Origin: Sphingomonadales bacterium
GTDB taxonomy: Bacteria; Pseudomonadota; Alphaproteobacteria; Sphingomonadales; Sphingomonadaceae
Length of the DNA stretch: 7,186 bases
Assembly: GCA_024636595.1 (NCBI GenBank)
Contig: JAGXGT010000126.1
Location: 1 to 7,186, forward strand
Direction of reading: 5' to 3'
Positions 1-5,363 of this stretch are shown here, in pieces. The notes under the pieces are model-generated. The model did not search any database. It was given only the letters and a program-made list of their open reading frames with translations, and was not told where the DNA came from. The position numbers and the translations under genes are program-made. Each line of letters begins with the position of its first letter. The first letter of the stretch is position 1.

Positions 1-683
1 GCGAAATCGTCGGCCGGCATGTCATAGCCGGAGCGCCACATCGCGCCGACATCGGCAAAGCCAAGCTCCTTGGCGCCTTCATTGGCAATTTCGACCATGC
101 GGGCATAATCATCCTTCATCGGCGCGCCGACATTTGTATGCCAGCTTTCCCACATTTCAGCGAGTTCCTCGGGATTGCGATTGGTGCCCATTGCGGCCTC
201 AATGTCGGAGCCGTTTATTTCCTTACCATTCAGCGTGCCCTTCCCTTTGCCATAGGCGGAGTTCAGCTTGGTCGCGATCTCGTTCAATTCCGTTGAAGCG
301 CCGTCGGTGGTCGGTGCCGGAAGCACAATCCCGCCGCGCAACTTGTCCAATTTTCGCCGGGTGACGGCATCGAGACCGCTGACATCGTTGAACTTGGCCG
401 CCTCAATAGCTGCCTGCACCGACATCGTCGTTCCCTCTGCCCCGACCTTGGCGGCGAGCGCATCGGTGTCATCCGTGATATAGGTCGAGTTGATCCAGTA
501 GATTCGCCCGGCGTCGATTGAATAGTCGAACAATTTCTGCTCGGTTTCCTCGACAAATTGCTTTGCATCCGCCGCAGTTGGCGCTGCCGCCTCTGCCATG
601 TCATCCTTTTCATGATGCTTGGCCAATGCCGGTGTTGTCATAGCCATGGTGGCGATTGCGACGATTGAAGCAGCGGTTTTCAT
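1..683 (-). CDS. M2-family metallopeptidase (ACE-like peptidyl-dipeptidase), N-terminal part, cut by the window edge
   Basis: The first 227 codons are present and the frame is still open at base 1. Residues 1-21 form a clear Sec signal peptide: a Lys at position 2, a hydrophobic core and an ALA cleavage site at 19-21. The mature protein should therefore be exported to the periplasm. The body matches my memory of bacterial peptidase family M2, relatives of angiotensin-converting enzyme, which remove C-terminal dipeptides. Recognisable blocks are the DAGRIYWINSTYIT stretch (about 57-70), the NRNPEELAEMWESW block (about 168-181) and the GAMWRSGYDM block near the window edge. The zinc motif HEXXH and the downstream Glu ligand lie beyond the window, so catalytic competence cannot be judged. 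The start is supported by an AGAGGA ribosome site seven bases upstream and by its position just before the signal peptide. It lies 57 bp after the membrane-protein gene on the same strand, with no obvious terminator between them. Confidence 0.88.
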   Translation of the reverse strand, partial: MKTAASIVAIATMAMTTPALAKHHEKDDMAEAAAPTAADAKQFVEETEQKLFDYSIDAGRIYWINSTYITDDTDALAAKVGAEGTTMSVQAAIEAAKFNDVSGLDAVTRRKLDKLRGGIVLPAPTTDGASTELNEIATKLNSAYGKGKGTLNGKEINGSDIEAAMGTNRNPEELAEMWESWHTNVGAPMKDDYARMVEIANEGAKELGFADVGAMWRSGYDMPADDF

Positions 684-740
684 AGGGTCATCCTCTGTTG
701 ATGCGATTTTGGTTAGAATTGAAACTTTATCATCTGCCGG

Positions 741-1268
741 TCAAGCGCGAGTTTCGCTCCAGCGCCAGACCAAGGCGACGATCATGGCAATAGTGCCGGC
801 GATCCATGCGATAATTTTCACCGGTCGGGCGAGCGCCGCGGTACCAGCCAATATGTCGCTGCCCTGCTCGTTGAGCAGCTGGATCAGCTGACAGACAGTT
901 TCGAGATAGTCGGACAGGCCAAAGATAAAATAGGCGAGAACGCACAGCAGACCGAGTTTCTTCAACGTGGGAGACTTGGCCCGCTGCCAGATCAGCCGGC
1001 CGCCGATGATGCCGCCGGACATATAGAGGGTGATGAAAACAAGGTCGGCGATCATGCCCCACCGGGCGAGATCCAGCACGCCTGCATCGGCCCAGCTTTG
1101 CTGAATGGCATTCACGCGCTCCGCCGTCGCGGCGCTTTGATGATCGAGGATGTCACCGGGAGCGACCATGGTCTCGAGCGCCCCGCCCGATAGTATCAGA
1201 TAGAGAAATAGCGCCAGGCCGCCGCCCCAGAATATCCAGAAATTCCGCCAGCTATACAGATTTGACAT
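741..1268 (-). CDS. Four-helix integral membrane protein of unknown function
   Basis: This 175-residue protein has four hydrophobic segments at about 8-28, 71-93, 104-125 and 150-169. The loop between helices 2 and 3 is rich in Arg and Lys (RLIWQRAKSPTLKK) and the C-terminal tail is also basic. By the positive-inside rule both termini should be cytoplasmic, leaving two loops outside: a larger acidic one (about 30-70) and a shorter one (about 126-149). There is no signal peptide, cysteine cluster or catalytic motif that I recognise, and I cannot assign a family. The start is well supported by the AGGAGGG ribosome site four to five bases upstream. That site overlaps the stop codon of the alpha/beta hydrolase gene, and the two genes are only 8 bp apart, so they are very probably co-transcribed and translationally linked. 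The function may therefore relate to the hydrolase, but this is guilt by association only. Confidence 0.82.
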   Translation of the reverse strand: MSNLYSWRNFWIFWGGGLALFLYLILSGGALETMVAPGDILDHQSAATAERVNAIQQSWADAGVLDLARWGMIADLVFITLYMSGGIIGGRLIWQRAKSPTLKKLGLLCVLAYFIFGLSDYLETVCQLIQLLNEQGSDILAGTAALARPVKIIAWIAGTIAMIVALVWRWSETRA

Positions 1269-1271
1269 GAT

Positions 1272-1278
1272 CCCTCCT
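1272..1278 (-). promoter_or_regulatory. Strong Shine-Dalgarno (AGGAGGG) of the membrane-protein gene
   Basis: On the minus strand AGGAGGG precedes the ATG at 1268 by three bases of spacer after the final G. It overlaps the TAG stop (1279-1277) of the hydrolase gene upstream. Ribosomes finishing the hydrolase are thus placed directly on the next start. It is the strongest ribosome site in the window and fixes the start of the membrane protein. Confidence 0.8.
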
Positions 1279-2041
1279 ATCCGACCAGAAAGCGCACCAT
1301 TTCCTGTCCCAGTTCCGCCTTGGTCACACTGCTCATATGGGTTCCGGGGATGGCGACATAATGGCCGTTGAGCAAAATCGCCGCCAGTTCTTCCGGATCC
1401 CCGTTGTCGTCATCTTCGCTGCCGCACAGGACCAATGTTTCTGTTTCTATGCTGGCGGCCTCGGCCGGGTCCATATCGGAGAACGTCCCCAGCAATAATC
1501 TCGCCGCAACCGGATCGATTTTCTGGCTTTTCATAAACTGGATCGCCAGCCAGTGGGGATCACCGCGCTTGGCAGTGTCTCTCGTATCAATGGCCTCGAA
1601 AAAGAAATCCCGCCGCCTGGCCCAGCCCGCCAGACCTTGCAGTCCCATGCCGGCGATAATCGCCTTGCGGGGATTGGTGCCGGTCGCCAGCAATTTGGCC
1701 GTCGTGCGAGCGCCCAGCGAAAATCCGCCCAGATCAAATCCGGACAAGCCCAGATGGGTGATCAGAGCCCGTATGTCCTTCACCAGCACGTCAGCAGGAT
1801 AAGCGGCCGGATCATGTGGTGCCGCGCTGTCGCCATGCGCGCGCAAGTCGGGCATGATCACCCGGAATCCTGCGTCGACCAGTGCCTGCGCGTGGCCGAA
1901 TTTGATCCAGTTGGTGTCTGCGTTGGAGAACAGGCCGTGGAGCAGGATTACGGAATGTTTACCATCGCTGGCCTCACCCATTTCGTGGATTTTGAGCTTT
2001 ACCCCGTCAAAGGATGAAAAGTCCCAGTTTTTTGCGGTCAT
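1277..2041 (-). CDS. Alpha/beta-hydrolase fold protein (esterase/lipase-like)
   Basis: This 254-residue cytoplasmic protein has the complete alpha/beta-hydrolase signature. The oxyanion-hole strand VILLHG ends with His35-Gly36, and the PDLRAHGDS block (64-72) is typical. The nucleophile elbow GGFSLG (105-110) gives Ser108. The acid is probably Asp210, or one of the adjacent Asp211/212, after the LVLCGSED strand, and His235 in PGTHMSS is the base. Residues 124-200 form the variable cap region. The substrate cannot be predicted; esterase or C-C hydrolase activity is possible. I chose the ATG at 2041 because a GAGAG ribosome site lies seven bases upstream. An in-frame TTG at 2062 would add seven residues but has no ribosome site and would extend before the usual fold start. 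The gene ends 8 bp before the membrane-protein gene, forming a two-gene unit, and is separated by about 136 bp from the GFA gene upstream. Confidence 0.9.
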   Translation of the reverse strand: MTAKNWDFSSFDGVKLKIHEMGEASDGKHSVILLHGLFSNADTNWIKFGHAQALVDAGFRVIMPDLRAHGDSAAPHDPAAYPADVLVKDIRALITHLGLSGFDLGGFSLGARTTAKLLATGTNPRKAIIAGMGLQGLAGWARRRDFFFEAIDTRDTAKRGDPHWLAIQFMKSQKIDPVAARLLLGTFSDMDPAEAASIETETLVLCGSEDDDNGDPEELAAILLNGHYVAIPGTHMSSVTKAELGQEMVRFLVG

Positions 2042-2177
2042 CAATCGGCTCTCAATATCCAAAGTTCGTCAAAGTTCGGGCCAATGACGCATTGTTGACC
2101 TTGAACGGGATCACGCACAGGCCATCCCTCCAGCCTAGGACTTTGACCTGCTGTAGGAAAGCGCCATCTTGTGCCGG
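2042..2177. other. Intergenic gap with short repeats, probable promoter region of the hydrolase unit
   Basis: This gap separates the GFA stop (2178) from the hydrolase start (2041). It contains the octamer AAAGTTCG twice at 2061-2068 and 2071-2078, ten bases apart. The heptamer GTCAAAG at 2068-2074 recurs inverted as CTTTGAC at 2141-2147. I see no well-spaced -35/-10 pair on the minus strand, no strong hairpin followed by a T-run, and no convincing small reading frame. The hydrolase promoter is expected here, but I cannot place it. Confidence 0.4.
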
Positions 2178-2621
2178 TCATGACCCTTTACCCAAATTCG
2201 CTCGCCACCGGACCAGATCCTCCGGCTGGGTCAAGTGCTGATCGCTCGCCGGATCCAGTTCAAATCCGGGCTGCTTTTTCGACACCCACAAATGCCCCAA
2301 AGGCGCGATACCGGAAGGATCGTCGAGCGTGCCCACTTTCAAGGTGATAGCCTCTGGCGGGTCGTCCGGCGAATGCCACATCCGGGTGCCGCACTGGCCG
2401 CAAAAATAATTATGCTTTGCCTTGCCGCGATGGGCGGCGGACTGGAATGATTGGGGCTCGCCCTCAACCTGCAAGGCGTCGTAAGATAACGGGACCGCCA
2501 TTGAAAAGGCGCTTGCGGTCTGCTTCTTGCACTCTCCGCAATGGCAAGCATAAGCGGCGGGAACCGGGCCATCGAAGGCGTAGCGCACGGCACCGCATTG
2601 GCAGCCACCGGTGACTGTCAT
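2178..2621 (-). CDS. GFA-family (CENP-V/GFA domain) zinc protein, copy 1
   Basis: This 147-residue protein is one GFA domain along its whole length. It carries the seven cysteines expected of the family: Cys7 and Cys9 in GGCQCGAVRY, Cys26, Cys28 and Cys31 in ACHCGEC, and Cys74 and Cys77 in YFCGQCG. In this fold they bind zinc at two sites. The founding member Gfa was described as a glutathione-dependent formaldehyde-activating enzyme, but most family members have no proven substrate and the original activity is disputed, so the reaction here is unknown. The C-terminal GTLDDPSGIAPLGHLWVSKKQP segment (about 97-118) is typical of the family. Its ATG overlaps the TGA stop of the upstream GFA gene in an ATGA arrangement and has no good ribosome site of its own, which suggests translational coupling. 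It is the last gene of the isomerase-GFA-GFA unit and a diverged paralogue of its neighbour. Confidence 0.9.
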   Translation of the reverse strand: MTVTGGCQCGAVRYAFDGPVPAAYACHCGECKKQTASAFSMAVPLSYDALQVEGEPQSFQSAAHRGKAKHNYFCGQCGTRMWHSPDDPPEAITLKVGTLDDPSGIAPLGHLWVSKKQPGFELDPASDQHLTQPEDLVRWRANLGKGS

Positions 2622-3070
2622 TGGTCGGGGGCAAGAAGGTTCAACCAGGCTTCCGGACTATCGGGCTGGGTATCCAGCGCTGGCACGCCTTCGGGTATGA
2701 CGATCCACGGTTGCTTGCTCGAAACCCATAAATGGGCTTGCGGACTCATGTCCTTGCTGGTGTCGAGCGTGCCCCAGCGCAGACTGGCAAAACCGCGGCG
2801 GGCATCGCTCTTGGCGTAAATTCTGGAGCGACATTTTGCGCAACCGATTAAGATGCTTTTGGCTCCGCTGGGCTGAACAAAATAACCCTCATCCAGCTCG
2901 CCGGATATTTCCAGATCCTTTTCCATGACCCCCATATGGCTGCTGAACGCCGTTCCGGTGCGTTTCTGGCAATCGGTACAGTGGCAGGCGTAAGGTTTCA
3001 TCCTAAAACCGGGTTGCAGCGTATAACGGACCGCTCCGCACAGGCAACCGCCGGTCAAAGCCTCGCTCAT
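2618..3070 (-). CDS. GFA-family (CENP-V/GFA domain) zinc protein, copy 2
   Basis: This 150-residue protein is a second complete GFA domain. The zinc cysteines are Cys9 and Cys11 (GGCLCGAVRY), Cys29, Cys31 and Cys34 (ACHCTDC), and Cys77 and Cys80 (GCAKC). It shares with copy 1 the CxCGAVRY start, the YACHCxxCxKxT block and the GTLD...HLWVSxKQP end, while the middle (about 45-75) differs strongly. An old duplication or separate recruitment is more likely than a recent copy. After the last cysteine pair copy 2 has Arg where copy 1 has the usual Gly. Substrate unknown; a glutathione-conjugate role is only a family association. I chose the ATG at 3070, which overlaps the isomerase stop as ATGA and puts the CxC at the usual distance from the start. 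A TTG at 3103 in the same frame would add eleven residues encoded inside the isomerase gene and is unlikely. Confidence 0.9.
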   Translation of the reverse strand: MSEALTGGCLCGAVRYTLQPGFRMKPYACHCTDCQKRTGTAFSSHMGVMEKDLEISGELDEGYFVQPSGAKSILIGCAKCRSRIYAKSDARRGFASLRWGTLDTSKDMSPQAHLWVSSKQPWIVIPEGVPALDTQPDSPEAWLNLLAPDQ

Positions 3071-3714
3071 CGCTCGGCAAGGCCCTTTTGCTTCATCCGC
3101 CAAACCGCCAGTTCGATCCGGTCCTGGCCGAAGAATGGCTCGCCTTCAAACACCAGCGTCGGAACGCCCCAATGGCCTGCCGCTTCGAGCGCTTTCTGAT
3201 TGTCAGCGATCTCGACGTCCAGTTCTGTCGCTTGCGCCTGCGCCTCGGCCTTCAGTTCAGCAAGGTCCAGTCCCGCTCGTTCCGCCGCTTTCTCCAGATG
3301 GTCGCCTTCGTTCCATCCAGCGGTGCCGCCCCAGATCATCTGCGAGACTTCATTGGCAAATTCCAGCCCCTTGCCGCGCCGCGAAGCCGCCTGCCCCATC
3401 CGGGTCAGTTCGAAAATATAGGGTTGTTCGGCGGCAATCTTGCGGGTTGCAATATCCTGCACGATTGGATCGGGATTGGGCGGCGCCATCGGAATGCCCA
3501 TATGCTGCGCCACGCGGAAAATGTCCTTGAAAACATAGCCGAGCCAGTTGGGATGATTCTTCTCGAAAAAATCCGGTTCGCGGATCGCCAGCGGGTAAAC
3601 GAACCGCTGATTGATCTTCAGATCATATTCTTGCGTCAGCGCGACATATCGCCGCGTCGCCAGATAGCTATAGGGAGAGCGGAAGGACCAGTAGACGTCT
3701 GCTTGTAATGTCAT
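3067..3714 (-). CDS. 2-hydroxychromene-2-carboxylate isomerase / DsbA-like kappa-GST family protein
   Basis: This 215-residue protein matches the HCCA isomerase branch of the DsbA/kappa-glutathione-transferase thioredoxin fold. The N-terminal strand and first helix read VYWSFRSPYSYLA (7-19). Ser13 sits where NahD-type enzymes have their active serine, which activates glutathione in place of the CxxC pair of DsbA. The helical insertion spans about 50-160, and the cis-proline loop GHWGVPTLV (180-188) gives Pro185, followed by FFGQDRIE (194-201). In naphthalene-type catabolism the enzyme isomerises 2-hydroxychromene-2-carboxylate to trans-o-hydroxybenzylidenepyruvate using glutathione. No ring-cleavage genes are nearby, so the true substrate may differ. 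It is the first gene of the three-gene unit and diverges from marR across 81 bp. The ribosome site is weak: a GGAG about 13 bases upstream. Confidence in the family is high; confidence in the substrate is low. Confidence 0.9.
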   Translation of the reverse strand: MTLQADVYWSFRSPYSYLATRRYVALTQEYDLKINQRFVYPLAIREPDFFEKNHPNWLGYVFKDIFRVAQHMGIPMAPPNPDPIVQDIATRKIAAEQPYIFELTRMGQAASRRGKGLEFANEVSQMIWGGTAGWNEGDHLEKAAERAGLDLAELKAEAQAQATELDVEIADNQKALEAAGHWGVPTLVFEGEPFFGQDRIELAVWRMKQKGLAER

Positions 3715-3795
3715 CTGTTTATCGTAACTCCGATTGCAATCTTCGCAAGCACATAGTGTTTGTGATTAGTAAGCATTGCTATTATATATGCACTT
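3715..3795. promoter_or_regulatory. Divergent promoter/operator region between the isomerase unit and marR
   Basis: This 81-bp AT-rich spacer must hold the promoters for both divergent units. For the plus strand, TTGTGA (3760-3765, 4/6 match to TTGACA) lies 17 bp before TATATA (3783-3788). That would start RNA close to the marR ATG. A second plus-strand -10-like hexamer is TATTAT (3780-3785). For the minus strand a perfect TATAAT reads from 3786 to 3781, overlapping both; the hexamer 17 bp upstream of it, inside marR, matches a -35 at only 3 of 6 positions. Possible MarR half-sites are TTGC-N7-GCAA (3734-3748) and the small palindrome AGCATTGCT (3772-3780). A repressor bound here could block both directions. 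The elements are seen; the regulation is inferred. Confidence 0.5.
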
Positions 3796-4248
3796 ATGAC
3801 TGAAGCCATCGGATTTTTGATACACGACACGGCGCGGCTGTTCCGGCGCGAATTGAACGAGCGCATGCGGCACAGCGGCGTCACCGCGCTGCAATGGCGT
3901 CTACTCGCCTATCTGGCCCGCAACGAAGGAACCAACCAGATCAAACTGGCGGAATTTCTGGAAGTCGAACCGATAACTCTTTCCCGGATGATCGACAGGC
4001 TCGCCGATGCCGGCATGCTCAGTCGGCGCCGCGATCCTGATGACCGCCGGGCCTGGCGCCTCTATCTCGAAGCCAAATCATGGCCGTTGATAGATGAAAT
4101 GAGAGCGGCTTCGGCGCTACTCGCCGACACTGCTCAGGAAGGCCTCAACGCCGAAGAACGAGAGCAGCTGGCAAATCTTGTCGAACGCATGCGCCAGAAT
4201 TTGTCGCGCAAGGCATCTGATACCATAGAACCGGAACAGGCGGCCTGA
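3796..4248 (+). CDS. MarR-family winged-helix transcriptional regulator
   Basis: This 150-residue DNA-binding repressor has the MarR layout. A dimerisation helix comes first (about 2-25), followed by TALQWRLLAYLARNEG (30-45). The helix-turn-helix has QIKLAEFLEV (48-57) as its first helix and EPITLSRMIDRLADAGML (58-75) as the recognition helix. The wing RRRDPDDRRAWRLYL (77-91) carries the family DxR pattern at Asp83-Arg84-Arg85. C-terminal helices (about 95-137) complete the dimer interface. No cysteine is present, so thiol-based redox sensing of the OhrR type is excluded; a small phenolic or drug-like ligand is more likely. The gene has no Shine-Dalgarno and may be translated from a leaderless or nearly leaderless mRNA. 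Its TGA overlaps the ATG of the adaptor gene by one base (TGATG). Autoregulation of this efflux operon, and possibly control of the divergent isomerase unit, is the expected role. Confidence 0.92.
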   Translation: MTEAIGFLIHDTARLFRRELNERMRHSGVTALQWRLLAYLARNEGTNQIKLAEFLEVEPITLSRMIDRLADAGMLSRRRDPDDRRAWRLYLEAKSWPLIDEMRAASALLADTAQEGLNAEEREQLANLVERMRQNLSRKASDTIEPEQAA

Positions 4249-5363
4249 TGGACATGCTAGAATCCAAAGAAAATTCCGAACAATTTGATGCTTCGGATTC
4301 GCTTCCTGCAGAAGATCAGGACGGAGCCGTTGCCGAAGCCGGTTCGTCCGGCAAGCCCAAGCGTCGCTGGGGCCGCTGGATCATCATGGCGATTGTGCCT
4401 TTGGCCCTGATCGCAGTCGGGGGTTATTTCTGGCTGACCAGCGGACAAAGCGTCTCCACCGACAATGCCTATGTCCAGCAGGACCGGGTTTCGGTGGCTG
4501 CCGAAGTCGGTGGCCGGATTATCGAGGTCAATGTCGGTGCCAATGACATGGTAAAGGAAGGCGAAATCCTGTTCCGGATTGATCCCGCTCCGTTTAAAAT
4601 TGCGCTGGCGCAGGCGAATGCCGCGATTGCGGCTGCGGAAGTGCAGGTTCAGGCTTTGCGGACCACCGCCGCCGGGAGCAGTGTCGACATATCCGCCGCT
4701 CGCGAAGACATCGCATTCGCCCAGGCCACATTCGAACGCCAACAGGCGCTGATGCAACGTGGCTTCACCACCAAAGCCGACTTTGATGCGGCCCAGCATG
4801 CCGTCGAGCAAGCGCGCGCGAGACTGCGGCAGGCACAGGCCGACGCCGCAGAGTCGCAAAGTTTCGCCGCCAATGCCCGCTCAATGCCGGGCGAAAATCC
4901 GGCGATCGCGGCTGCCAAGGTACAAAGGGATCAGGCGCAGTTGAACCTGTCGCGGACAATCGTGCGGGCTCCGTCTTCCGGACGGGTGGCCCAGGCAGAT
5001 CGTCTGCAGATCGGTCAGATGATGGTTAGCGGCCTCCCTGCCCTGACCATCGTAGCCGACAAGAAAAGCTGGGTGGAGGCCAATTTCAAGGAAACCGATC
5101 TGGCGGAAATGAAAGTCGGCCAGAAGGCGGACCTTTCTTTTGACGCTTATCCAGATATCAAGCTGAACGGCCATGTCGAGAGCATCGGCGCCGGCACCGG
5201 CAGCGAATTTTCGGTGTTGCCGGCACAGAATGCAACCGGCAACTGGGTCAAGGTAACCCAGCGGGTGCCAGTGCGCATTGCCATCGACGAAGCGTCGCCG
5301 CGCCCGCTGATCGCCGGCCTGTCGAGTGAAGTGACCGTCGATATCCGCTCCAAAGGCAAATAG
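4248..5363 (+). CDS. emrA: EmrA-like HlyD-family membrane fusion (periplasmic adaptor) protein
   Basis: This 371-residue adaptor should link the inner-membrane exporter to an outer-membrane channel. It has an acidic cytoplasmic N-terminus (1-35), a basic stretch KPKRRWGR (36-43) and one membrane anchor (about 44-64). The EmrA signature STDNAYVQQD follows (70-79), then the first half of the lipoyl/barrel-sandwich domain (about 80-112) with VNVGANDMVKEGEILFRIDP. A long Ala/Gln-rich coiled-coil hairpin spans about 115-235. The second lipoyl half (236-270) contains IVRAPSSGRV, and the beta-barrel has FKETDL (280-285) and the GNWVKVTQRVPVRI block (331-344). Length and order are normal for EmrA. 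The ATG at 4248 overlaps the marR stop by one base; an in-frame ATG two codons later is an alternative start. The TAG stop overlaps the GTG of the exporter gene. No TolC-type partner is encoded in the window, so the channel must be elsewhere. Confidence 0.93.
   Translation: MDMLESKENSEQFDASDSLPAEDQDGAVAEAGSSGKPKRRWGRWIIMAIVPLALIAVGGYFWLTSGQSVSTDNAYVQQDRVSVAAEVGGRIIEVNVGANDMVKEGEILFRIDPAPFKIALAQANAAIAAAEVQVQALRTTAAGSSVDISAAREDIAFAQATFERQQALMQRGFTTKADFDAAQHAVEQARARLRQAQADAAESQSFAANARSMPGENPAIAAAKVQRDQAQLNLSRTIVRAPSSGRVAQADRLQIGQMMVSGLPALTIVADKKSWVEANFKETDLAEMKVGQKADLSFDAYPDIKLNGHVESIGAGTGSEFSVLPAQNATGNWVKVTQRVPVRIAIDEASPRPLIAGLSSEVTVDIRSKGK

Noticed and set aside
739..744. TTGACC on the minus strand as a -35 for the M2 peptidase gene
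   Set aside because: It is a 5/6 match, but no acceptable -10 lies 16-18 bp downstream, so a separate promoter is not supported.
2042..2062. A seven-residue N-terminal extension of the hydrolase from a TTG at 2062
   Set aside because: No ribosome site precedes the TTG, whereas the ATG at 2041 has GAGAG at seven bases and fits the fold start.
1368..2087. Several overlapping plus-strand frames opposite the hydrolase gene
   Set aside because: They overlap each other in different frames, lack ribosome sites and have no family features, while the minus strand has an intact catalytic triad.
3071..3103. An eleven-residue extension of GFA copy 2 from a TTG at 3103
   Set aside because: The ATG at 3070 forms a typical ATGA overlap and places the first cysteines at the family-normal distance. 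The extension lies inside the isomerase gene.
3088..3708. A 206-codon plus-strand open frame opposite the isomerase gene
   Set aside because: It is antisense to a gene with clear family motifs, is rich in Arg, Leu and Phe without any recognisable motif, and has no ribosome site.
2178..3714. A formaldehyde-detoxification operon
   Set aside because: The GFA name alone would suggest it, but no glutathione-dependent formaldehyde dehydrogenase or S-formylglutathione hydrolase with the usual signature is present, and the GFA activity itself is disputed.
2178..3714. A naphthalene or PAH catabolic cluster based on the HCCA isomerase
   Set aside because: No ring-hydroxylating dioxygenase, extradiol dioxygenase, aldolase or ferredoxin gene lies in the window. 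The isomerase family is widespread outside such clusters.
4257..4859. A 200-codon minus-strand open frame opposite the adaptor gene
   Set aside because: The opposite strand encodes a full EmrA-like protein with motifs throughout. This frame gives Gly/Arg-rich low-information sequence.
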